From Apostichopus japonicus (lineage: Eukaryota; Echinodermata; Holothuroidea; Aspidochirotida; Stichopodidae): a DNA stretch of 64,000 nucleotides. Within the stretch, counting starts at the first letter, position 1. Every line of letters starts with the position of its first letter. Positions 25,391-35,574 of this stretch are shown one piece after another. The position numbers and the translations under genes were made by a program. The notes under the pieces are model-generated. The model was not told where the DNA came from. It ran no database searches and saw only the letters and a program-made list of their open reading frames with translations. The stretch is taken from NCBI RefSeq assembly GCF_037975245.1, contig NC_092572.1, positions 1,959,501 through 2,023,500 of the forward strand. The letters are read 5' to 3'.

Positions 25391-25554
25391 TCTATTGTTA
25401 TCTTCATCTGTTGAAAAGTTCTTATGACAGCTTTGAATTGATCTTTTTCTGCTAAATTAACCCCGTGAAAGACAAGCCGTTCGTAGATGGTTGGTAAATT
25501 GCTCAATTGAACAATTGGGAAGTCTCCATGTATCTCCAAAGAACCAATCGTGAT
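25391..25554 (-). CDS. Exon 6 (minus): leucine-rich-repeat-like segment
   Basis: It enters in phase 0, matching the NACHT exon, and leaves in phase 2 at a gtaagt donor. The product (SLEIHGDFPIVQL, LPTIYERLVFHGVNL, VIRTFQQMKI) has the Leu/Asn spacing of NLR-type leucine-rich repeats. It is probably the first part of a longer repeat region that I cannot follow. Confidence 0.55.
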
Positions 25555-28500
25555 CTGTTGGTATAAAATAAAATTAAACAATGAATTTTTTTTTGTTTCG
25601 GCATTACGTTATTATATTAAAAAACAGTATTTTCGCCGTTCGAGTTGATTGTGATGTATTTTGAGGCACAAAAAAAAGAGTTTGTGAGGCTCAAATGCAT
25701 TCCCATGCGGCAGATCTGACAACAGGGATACTTGGCGTGTGATGGGTTCGGAAAAAAAAACTTCGAATAAAACTGAAAGATATGTGATAACTATGTCTGC
25801 ATTTGAACGCACACTCTTCAATATGAGAGGGAAAATGTTATGAAACTGCTTATCTTTAACGCGCTAAGCCTGTACATGTGAATATAGAAATGATAGATAG
25901 GTAGTATCGATCATAGCAAGATCTTCATGGTAACCCAGCATGTGTCCCTGCTGAGGGGAACATAATGAGGCTGATACGGCCAAGTTAACGCCATGTATGG
26001 CAACAGGGACGAGTTTCTTACATAGATATGCAACGATTTGACTGAGGACTTAAGCATATCGATCACACAATTTAAGAACTGGATAATTATATTTTATTTG
26101 AAACTTCTCTCTGAAAAGTTGTAAATTTCACTAATTTTGCTTGCTTTCTAATCCACATGGTTGTTTATTCTAACTATGAACAATAGTTGGTAACGATAAA
26201 GTTGCAACATATCTATCTCACAAGCAAGAGGAAACAGTGGTTCACATTTATAGCACACTATTCAGTGTACTTTGATATCTTTCTAATACAAATAAGACTC
26301 CTAAAACGTTTCTTTCATAAACAAATTGACAAATTTGACGTAGTTCGTTTTTTTATAACTACCAATCTATATATGGCGTTTGATTTTACTTTAATAATTT
26401 TTGTTTCAGAATTAATACCGTGTCACAGTGTATTAAATAATCTATTTCTTATCTGAAATAGTGTAGTTCGAAATTTTGGAATTTCAATCTGACAACCAAA
26501 CAAAGTCACCAAAATGTAACAAAATGAAACTAATGCAAATTTGAATACTTCAGCGATATTAGAAATAGCAGCACAATTCACGAAACTCCGCCTACCTGTT
26601 TTAGAAATTTAAGTTCAACGCACCTTATGCCCTAATCTGCCACGTGAAAAAACTTCTGGTGATGGCTTGTTGATGTTCAAATATATCTCAAAGGGGAGGG
26701 AAACCCCATTCAACATACAATCCTACCCATACCGGCAGTCCGTGACTTTAGGTTATTACTTTATAATACAATGTATAATTCAGGATATATATCGCAAAAG
26801 TTATTCACAAGGATGCTTAAGTATAATCTATATAAATAAAACAATACTTGCATTTTCTCTTTTCATAAATATAATAATCCTTACCTTTGTCTCTTTACAA
26901 CTCTTCAACAAGTGTAGAATTGCCTCCTGGTGATACTCATCTGGCATGTGCCTGAACAGTAACTTCTTCATGTGTAACATGTTAGCGTATTTCCTGTACT
27001 CCTCCTCATCATGTGTCCCTACTTCCAGCAAACATGCTAATAGATCAAAGTTACCAGATTTTACAAGAGTCTCCGTGCTTTGCGTCTTCTCTGTACTAAA
27101 CCGGAACAAATGATCCGCCAGTGGTTTGTTATCTTCATTGCAGTTATTTAAGTAAATAGAGGCAAAGAACCTTGCAATTAATGGAGATCTAGAAAGATAA
27201 TCACTCCATCCATCGGTAATTATATCTTCCATATGAGTTTTCCAAGCATTCGATATATCTTCTGAATGTTTGGCATTCAAGGGTCTTTCCTCAGGATCAA
27301 CGTCTTTGCCTTTTTCTTCGTGTTGTTTTTTTTCCAAACGTACATGTTTTTGCTTCTCTTTGTCATTCTGTTTACTTTCTTTTAGTTGCCTAAATCTTTT
27401 GAAGAACAAATTTCTGTGTGACTCAGTAAACCCGACCACGTCTACCCTTGTGTAAGTTGTGTTCATAATTTTTACGTAATGGTCGAGTTTACGGGAAGTG
27501 ACCCAAATGTTCATCTTGCTAAAGTCAGCAACATCACCCTCTAATACCTGCTTTATAGTTAATCTCCTCCCCTTGCCATCATTTGTTACAGTATTATGAA
27601 GCCTTGACCAATTGCTAATTCCATCTAACATCACAATGCTCTTTTTTCTTTGAAGTTCTAAAATAATTCTGTTAGCTTCTGCCGCAGACTTTTTGCGTCC
27701 CAAAAATGTCATGAGTTCCTCCAATATGCAAGCATCTTTTGGAACATTCTCAAGTTGAAAATAGATCAGAATATAATCTTTAAAAATTTCTCCTTTGCTC
27801 CATTTTCTTGACATATCCCGAAATAAATGTGATTTGCCAATACCAGGCTCGCCAACAAATAATACTCGGTTACCCTGGTCGCCCTTGGATAATGCAGCAA
27901 TCAGTTCATCGGCATTATTCACACGTGATATTTCGTTGTTTGTGTATGTTATCGTGTACTGACAGTCACTACAATAACTGTTTATTGAAGAGATATCTGT
28001 CAATTCTTCCAACAACGTCTTCTGTTTAACTTCTTTCAACAGGGTTCCTATCGAGAAAGAATATGAGAAAGACGATTATTTCAAATGTTTATGTAATTTA
28101 TTTCCATCAATTTATTTCCAAAAATTGGTTTTGAATTTACATTCAGCTGCTTCAATAATATCTAAAAGGTACAACTATTATTTACTGTCAACCCTTTCAC
28201 AATTATGAAGAAAAAGCGAGGTTGTTATTTCTGTAATAACAATAGTCTCTTAAATGTCGACGTATGATGTAACATGTGATGCAAACAAAATTTTGCAAAA
28301 AGAGCATCCGTCACATTCACCTATCACTTGCAAAGTACGACAATAAGTTTTTTTTTGTTTACATTGTTCCAAAACGTTACGAAATATTCAACCATTTCCA
28401 TACAATTGATCGTCAATCACCAAAGTTTCTCACATGTGAGAAAACACGCTATACTCTTACACTCCCTCTTACAGGACTACATTGATATATAAAAAATAAC

Positions 28501-31500
28501 AACGTACACCTTACTTCACGTTACTAAAATGAGGGTTGTGCTCTTGGCCAAATATATAATTGTCGATATGTCCTGTTGTAAAAACATGCTACCTTGAAGG
28601 AAACTATATTGTCGAGCTTCATTGTAACCCCATGAAAGAGGGTACATTGAAAAAAGATCAAAACATGGTATTTGCTGAATTATCGAGTAACACTAATATG
28701 AATCATAACATAACTAATGTATCTTCTTGTCAAGATGATGTGTTGGACACTAAACTTGTTATCACGTCAAAAAACACGACATGTGTTAACTTGTCAAAAC
28801 TGACATGGCACCTTAACACAATGTATCAATTAGTCGACATGCCGTGTCGCGTATACTAAGAAGGTAAATCTACAGCACTCTTTTTCCCTTCAGAGCCTCC
28901 ATTAATAACCGTGTACATTGATGTCACTAAAATGAAGGAGAACTGCATGTTTTTTTCTTTGCAGATGCAATTAACAAAATTCAAAATGAATCTTCAAAGT
29001 ATATACAACTTCATAAGGAAAACTAATTTACATATACCTTTCCATCCACCGTGGCGACGATGAAGCTTGTAGCAAAATACGGCGAGGCTAAGAGTTAATA
29101 TCCCTGAAGCACACGTTAATATTACTAGCGTTGAAGAGCTGATCGGCTTTGTGTTGTCTTCATCGCAGCTCTCTGAAAAAGGATCCATGTTTTTGGTAAG
29201 TACATTGGACGAATCCCTTGAAAATAAATGACTACAAGTTTATTAACACCCCCAAATTTCATAAAGTCAACAAGTTATCTGGTTAGTACAACATTTGGTT
29301 TGTAAGTTCTCAGCTATGTATTGAACCCTTGCGACTACCTCACCTACAGTGTTCTACTCGGAAGTCAAGAAGGTACGTAAGTATCAACTCAGGGATGACG
29401 TGTACTCACGAATGTACCTACCTTGTCTATCGCACCGCTAGTTATGAATCTTTTCAGGATGAAAAGGTGTCAAGAAGAAGGACTTCATCCGAATAATATT
29501 TAATAAGTACGCTTTGCAGCTGCATGTCATCACTCAGATTGTTCTGACAAAATGCGCCATGTTTTAAAGAAATGTCACCTGTTTTGTGTACATGTTTCTT
29601 TGACATTAACATAAGTTTCACATAATTTCGCGTATAGACAAAATAACATAATACGGACCTCCTTTCAGGACATCTAAACCAATGTAACAAGTATACATAT
29701 TTGTACAAATGGGGAAACGACAGCATAAACGAGTAAGTCATGCTAAATGAGCAATGCATCGCGTATTAAAGCGTGCACCGTGTACGGCATATCTTCTTAC
29801 AATTTCGAGTGGGTATATCCACCCTACAAGGTATTGAAAGGCTGTCCCGGTTTTATTATGCAAAATATGTGTTGTGTTGACAAGTGGGTCAAGGTAATCA
29901 TATCTCGTCTTTCACTACATAGAATTAGATATGAACTCTCAATAGCTGTGTTTATGTAAGATGTAGTGTGTAATTTGAATTTTGAAAGAAGCTTTCCAAT
30001 TGACATATTTGATATAGTTAGTTCGATTCTCTCGTAAACGTAATAAAGGTTGGTTAACTTACTATGAAAAAGTTAAGCCCATCCCAAAGTTCCCATCCAT
30101 CACCATATTCTATAGGTTTAGTCGTTAGAATGATTTAGAGAGTTATGCGGCATCGATATATATCCATTTTAAACAATTTTTTGATAAAGCTTTTGCATAG
30201 CGTTTATAGCCGATACCAAACAGCTGTCATTCTTGGCGACTGCAGTACGTTTCCCTTGATTTAAGAGTAGTTACTGTTAACAAATTTTCATGTTTGAAAT
30301 GGAAACACGTTTTTTTTCTTCAAACTAATCAGTTTTATCGTAAAGTCTCAATCATTTTATTAATGAAAAACCGCAAACAACATTCATTCTTACCGGACCG
30401 TACTTGAACTGTTGTATTTCCAATTGTCAATAGTTTGTGGTCGTAGAAAACAGAACAATTAAAGGTAATATATTCTGCACATGTTAATTCGAAGAGAATA
30501 GTAGTAGATATTTCCCAGGTATCCGTTGTAAGAGTCTTGATCGCTGATGATGCCGTCTCGGTGTAGTTAATATTATCTCCTTCGACATTCCAATACAAAG
30601 TAACATTCGGGCGTACCTGTTCTATATAACAAGTTAAAGTGGTTGGGACCTTTGATTTAATTGTTACGGTACATTCATCGCAGCTACGGCAAGACTGAAC
30701 GATAGCGCATGGAGGCGTCGGTGTAACTTTAATAAAATAAATATGAAACATAGAATGATTATTCTTAGTGGGTTGTGCAGCTAGATTTAATTAAAATAAA
30801 TACTTCTAATAATCACAATGAATGTGGGGGAACAGCGTAAATCTAACTTTAAAGGAAGATATTGTTAAAGGCCACGTTATGTCATCAGACCTCGATCTCA
30901 ACTTCTTAAAGTTCAGTTTTAACGTGAATGAAGTTATGTAAAGACTAGTTACTTCAAAATTATATAAGCGCCTAAATCTTAATTCTCAAAGTATAAAAAG
31001 GACTTAAAGATCAAACAACATTTTTACGACGAACATAATAATTGTAATACATTTCCACTTGACTAATGTAACATTGAAATTAAGGAAATAAGGTTATTGT
31101 CATCATGCAGACTCCAAATAACAAGTCTAAGAACATACTCACCTGTTATTAAAACTGAAATAGACCGTCTCCATATTGTGCCATTCTCAAAAATTACAGC
31201 AAATGTATATATGGCCTCGTGTTCCAGCTTAGCATTGATAATTTTCATGTTTCCTTCAGAGGTGATGTCATAATGGTCATCGTCATATTTCTCCCCACCT
31301 TTTACACCATTCTCTAATCTAAGGATTGGTTGAGTGTGGGATGCTGAACCCTTGTACCAATAGTATTTTTGCACGTTACCGACAATCATGCAGTATATGG
31401 TTTCTGTATCCATTCTTTCGACGCTCTGCCTCAAAGGACAATTTTGGCCAAAACCTGTAGGTAAAGTAATGAGATCATTTTAAAATTATCTAGTGGGTTT

Positions 31501-32428
31501 AAACAATGTTGCTTATAGCAGTAGGAATGAAAAAACTTAACTTCCATGGACATACTAACGATCAATTAAGTATCTTCTACTTACCGTTTGTGCATTAAGA
31601 TGTGATTCAGTTCAGAATAAACACATATCTACTCATTTCAAGCAGAGTAACAGTTGTATAAAGGTCATATGTCTGCTATTGGGGTTTCATGAAATAAATT
31701 TTTACATAAGATATTACTATTTACAACACTTAAAATGTTTCCTACATGTTTAATATGCTTAAAACTTTCCACTAGCACGTATTATTATTATTTAGTAAAA
31801 ATACTGTGGGCCACTTCCTTCCGTATGGTCATGGAAAAGTGATGAATGCATATTTGACAAAGATTAAGGAATAAATTACTGTCGCCAATGTTTCTGATAT
31901 CTCGCGAATATTAAGTTGTCACGAAGGAAGCAACGCATTGGAAGTCTGTCATATGTATAGCATAAGAATTTAGAGTGCAAAGGTTATAACAGCCACACTT
32001 TGACGTCTACATGTGTTTGATGTAACTGTGTACTAACATTGTGTATTTGTACATAAATTTATTGTTTCTTTTACACCTGTAGTGATATAGCTATATGTGT
32101 CTATACGTCGAAGTAATGTCAAACCATAACAACGTCCCTCAATTGTAATCATTCTATGAAATCACATGAGCTTAACACACATAGGGTTAGACTACAGTTC
32201 AATCTTCTATAATTACACAATTGATAATTAGTCATCAAATGTAAATTGTAGTACCAGTAAACATCATAAAAGTGAACAATTTCCCTAATACATACTACGA
32301 AATGAAGAGTTCCGTTAATGGGCGGGTTCAATTACAGGCACTCAACGGGCTTATCATGTAATGTACAATGTTGCATCTTCATTACCTTGCTCCAGAAGGA
32401 TGAATAACACGAAAACTGACCAAACCAT
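25391..32428 (-). CDS. Ig-domain transmembrane receptor with a NACHT NTPase interior (3' end unresolved)
   Basis: Minus-strand exons with consistent phases: 32428-32386 (signal peptide), 31454-31143 (Ig), 30726-30394 (Ig), 29172-29038 (membrane segment), 28047-26885 (NACHT) and 25554-25391 (LRR-like), about 716 codons so far. The first four junctions are all phase 1. The NACHT exon shows Walker A GEPGIGKS, Walker B IVMLDGIS, a VTSRKL sensor-like segment, VDVVGFTE and the SPLIARFF region, all standard NLR/NACHT landmarks. NACHT proteins are usually cytosolic danger sensors that oligomerise on ATP binding; placing the domain behind an Ig ectodomain suggests a surface receptor whose interior oligomerises. 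That role is inference. No frameshift or stop is seen in the six exons. A joined transcript has not been seen, so an assembly or gene-fusion artefact remains possible. Confidence 0.75.
26885..28047 (-). CDS. Exon 5 (minus): NACHT-type NTPase domain
   Basis: One large exon of about 387 codons, entering in phase 1 and leaving in phase 0. Walker A (GEPGIGKS) is at 27853-27830 and Walker B (VMLDGIS) at about 27634-27614. Further on come VTSRKL, VDVVGFTESH and SRSPLIARFF, in the order expected of NACHT and its following winged-helix region. A Lys/Glu-rich insert (about 27400-27270) is unusual. The single large NACHT exon is typical of NLR genes. Confidence 0.85.
28560..28862 (+). pseudogene. Orphan Ig-like exon relic inside an intron of the NACHT receptor
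   Basis: On the plus strand, opposite to the host gene, about 99 codons are open with Cys-rich, N-glycosylated content (CPVVKTCYLEG, IVELHC, NMNHNIT, NTTCVNLSKLTWHL). A stop (TAA, 28857-28859) is followed at once by a donor-like gaaggtaaat in the position where a phase-1 Ig exon of this family would end. I read it as a decayed ectodomain exon left by an old duplication or inversion. The upstream boundary is unclear. Confidence 0.4.
29038..29172 (-). CDS. Exon 4 (minus): transmembrane segment
   Basis: An acidic stalk (SCDEDN) leads into the hydrophobic stretch TLVILTCASGILTLSLAVF, then a basic cytoplasmic start (KLHRRHGGWK). The exon is phase 1-1 and bounded by ttcag and gtatat. Confidence 0.75.
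30394..30726 (-). CDS. Exon 3 (minus): second Ig-like domain
   Basis: A phase 1-1 exon. The N-terminal part is Cys-rich (CAIVQSCRSCDEC); the Ig core has TLTCYI, LYWNV and ITFNCSVF. Four N-glycosylation sites are visible (NVT, NYT, NCS, NTT). The donor is gtaaga. Confidence 0.7.
31143..31454 (-). CDS. Exon 2 (minus): first Ig-like domain
   Basis: A phase 1-1 exon between ctacag and gtgagt. Landmarks are Cys in GQNCP, Cys in TIYCMIVG, the Tyr/Trp core KYYWYKG and a late strand EAIYTFAVIF (Tyr in place of the usual YxC, so the canonical second Cys is missing). It also has one NGT site. Length is normal for an Ig V/I-type domain. Confidence 0.7.
32386..32428 (-). CDS. Exon 1 (minus): signal peptide of the NACHT receptor
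   Basis: An ATG at 32428 opens MVWSVFVLFILLEQ and reaches a gtaatg donor in phase 1. It is hydrophobic, short and has no acidic core, as expected for a leader exon. Confidence 0.65.
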
Positions 32429-32539
32429 TATAAAGACGAAGTGTCAGATGATGTCTGAAATAGGAAATAACAATATGTTAGCCATAATAAATATATGAAA
32501 TGACAAGGTTATTTCAGCCATTTGGTAAAACGTGTTTCC

Positions 32540-35276
32540 ACGTTGATTTGAATCAGTATACAGAATCCAGTGACGTGTGGTCTACAGCAGTGGTAATATG
32601 GGAGATTATGGCAGCAGGTAAGAAAGAATTACAAGTCGAAACAACTCTAAAATAATAATAATAATTCAAAAACATTGTTTGGTTGGTCTAATATTTATAT
32701 TATCAGTAAATTGAAATAAATATATTAACTTTCAAGTCAGCCTCAAGATACATTTTCTACAAAGATACTTCAATCATATAGGATTCGCAATATATGCAAT
32801 TATTTTAATTTTCAGTGATACTGATTGATAAGAAAAGAAATTAAGAGCAAAAGTAATGAGCTATCAAATAAAATAAAAAAAACGCTTAGTAGACCCACAT
32901 AGTAAATCTATTGCACTAACGAACCGATCATATATGGTAAACTGTGTTATAATATTAACCAATTCAGTGCATTCTACTTATATATTACATGTTGTACATA
33001 TAAATATTATGAATGTTTCCACCTTTATTAGGAAACCCACCATTTCCAGTCGACCAGGAAGTTAGATTTAACAAGGAAACGGTCACACCATTAGTACCCT
33101 GGCCGGAGAAGTACTTACAGATAAAGTTAAGACCCAATCTTGAAACTTGTCAAATTATCGCTTTCCAAAATACTTGATTGCAACAGGACGTGCAATGTAT
33201 CATTTGAAACAAATATTGGCATATTGTGTATTGCAGCTGTATATAAAATCACGATGACTGTGTTAATGCGAGCACGCGTATAACCTACTGAGCTGAATAT
33301 ATTCATTAATTTGACTTTATTATACATCGAAGATAATACATTTACTTTGAGTAGTGCTTTCATTTTGCGAGTTATCCTAGTTTTTAGTAGTGCATGGGAG
33401 CTGCCATTTCGTAAACCAGTGATGTCATATACCACTAGATCTGATATATCTTACTTTCTTTCATATTTCAAAGGAAACTGTTATGACATTTTAATTCTCA
33501 TTTCATTCAATTATTTGTTTATTCACAACTTTACAAGAGAGACAAAAAGTATATATATAAATCGATTACAAGCTGTGAAAGTAAGTGCATTAAAAACCAT
33601 GGTGGACTTAAAAAAAAATAACGTAGTCCCTTGTGCGAAAAGAAACATAAAAAGTACTACATTTAAAAATAACCGACCTTTCCCCACTAATACTAATCTC
33701 ACACCGGTCCCAAAACTAAGTTTTGTTCATGCAGTTTGTCATGAGCAACTATCAGTAACAACAGTATCGGTAACAACAAATAAATTCAAGAATGTAGCAG
33801 CACTTTGACGTAAACAGTTCCTAATAAATTTACTTTAATATGTCATGGTATTTAACTTATTACATTGTCTTGTACAATGGTAATGACAACTAGAAAATGA
33901 AGCAAACAATTGTTGAAAGAGTAAGTAACTAAGTTATGACACGATCAAAAACCAAAAGTTGTCATGATACCAATGCCTGAATTGTATCATATTAAGAGGC
34001 TCAATATGTTACATTAAGTATTTAAAAACCCAACTCAATTTTAGAAAATAAACAATGTAATAAGCCAAGAATAACGTAAGCACTTGAGGACATGTGGCTC
34101 GGTGATGTCATACTTTGCTTGATCAACCCTTCTGTATACTGTGTGATAGAACATTCAATTTCTGTGACATATATCTAATGGAGCAAGTTCTTCTTAGCTG
34201 CCTGTGGAAGGTGATAGGCACAGTTTATCCCTAACACCTATACTAATAACAATTGTTGCGTTGGTGTGTCCACTTATTTATTTGCCATTTGGTATTTGAA
34301 ATCATAGATTTACTTTAACAAATAATAGCGTAAAGTCAACTCTTGAGAATACCTAGCCGAAAAAATGATACCGGAAATATAAATTAAGCAATGCGTTGAT
34401 TCGTTTTACATGAAGAATTAAAACTAGATTACAATGTCTGATTCAGTTATTGGATATTTCTCCATTATATTTAGAAATAAAATCTTGTTTGATTGCTGGA
34501 ATCATAACTCTTCTCTCCGACCTTCTATTCATCATTTGAGGGAGACGTTCGTTGCTGTAAGTACCCCAGTAGTACCCCATTACTCATCTTTAGAATAGTT
34601 ATGACAAAACAGGTAATATATTTGGTTCATGGCGTTTTGAGGTTTTTTAGTATATTGATTTGAGTGTTCAGCATTCAGTTCAGGTATGTATACCTGAACT
34701 TTGACAAGGAGTTACTCACTGCAATGTTACAATATGTCATATACTGGATGTGTTGTAAGGAAATGTTAAAGTACTAAATTAAAATGCAAATCTTCAACTT
34801 TACTTCACGAGCGGTTCCTCCTTTTTTTAACTGGTTCTCGGACCTTTATGCGTGCCAAATAAACTATCAGCCACGGTCCTTGTGTTAGTGTGAGTGTATT
34901 ATGTCTTACAAGTTCTTTATAACGTACTTTGAGAGACGTGTTCCTATGCATCTTGTTTGCAAATATCTGACAATGATCTCCTAATAACCACATTGTGAGT
35001 CATAGAAACCGTTTTGTTTACATTTTGTATCATACCAATCAGAACAACTCATGTACCTTTGAGATATATTGTATATATAGCATTATAAATACTATGAATA
35101 TGTTGCCAGCAACCCAAAAAAAAAAACACATATATATTTTCTGTTAACAGATATTTGAGAAATTAATCGCGGACAGTTCTTACGAGATACCAATACCTAC
35201 GACGTATTTACCTATGAGAGCCCCTCGTACCGCTCAACCTACCTATGCAGAACACATATACCATGCTGGAGTGTGA
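32540..35276 (+). pseudogene. Partial copy of the last four exons of the pseudokinase gene
   Basis: Segments at about 32540-32617, 33032-33125, 34475-34556 and 35151-35276 match exons 12-15 of the gene at 11999-21203. The last three have exactly the same lengths (94, 82 and 126 nt), splice signals and phases. Reading frames are open and the tail keeps YEIP and YLPM. The first segment starts in the middle of an exon and has a one-base loss near its start, so it has no acceptor of its own. Introns are unrelated in length. Without an upstream part it cannot make the receptor; a chimeric transcript from another promoter is possible but not shown. Confidence 0.75.
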
Positions 35277-35349
35277 ATTGCAGTAAACTAGGCTTTGTAG
35301 ATCATTGGTGAGCGTTACTATACCCAAACAGCCCCGAAACCTGTTAGAG

Positions 35350-35574
35350 TTACTTGCTCGGAAGATTAATGTACTGGGAAGTAGACCCAGGTGTACCTGG
35401 TTCTGTCATACATTTCATGTTACCTTGACCACCTCGGATGCTTTTTGCTACATATGAAGACATCTTTCGTGCAGTACAGTTGAATGGGGGTGTTGTTTCA
35501 TAACAACTTCCTGGTTGAATTACATGCAAAGATGTCCTCACTGTTATCAACATAAGCGTAACAATGACAGACAT
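35350..35574 (-). CDS. Candidate small secreted protein or first exon (74 codons)
   Basis: The ATG at 35574 begins a hydrophobic leader (MSVIVTLMLITVRTSLHVI) followed by a Cys-containing, Pro/Thr-rich chain ending in a stop. A donor-like gtcaaggtaaca occurs inside it in phase 1, so it may instead be the first exon of a spliced gene. I do not recognise the family. Confidence 0.25.
   Translation of the reverse strand: MSVIVTLMLITVRTSLHVIQPGSCYETTPPFNCTARKMSSYVAKSIRGGQGNMKCMTEPGTPGSTSQYINLPSK

Noticed and set aside
33311-33808. 165-codon open frame between two copied pseudokinase exons
   Set aside because: Lies wholly in an intron of the partial copy, has no known motif and random-looking Lys/Thr/Asn-rich composition.
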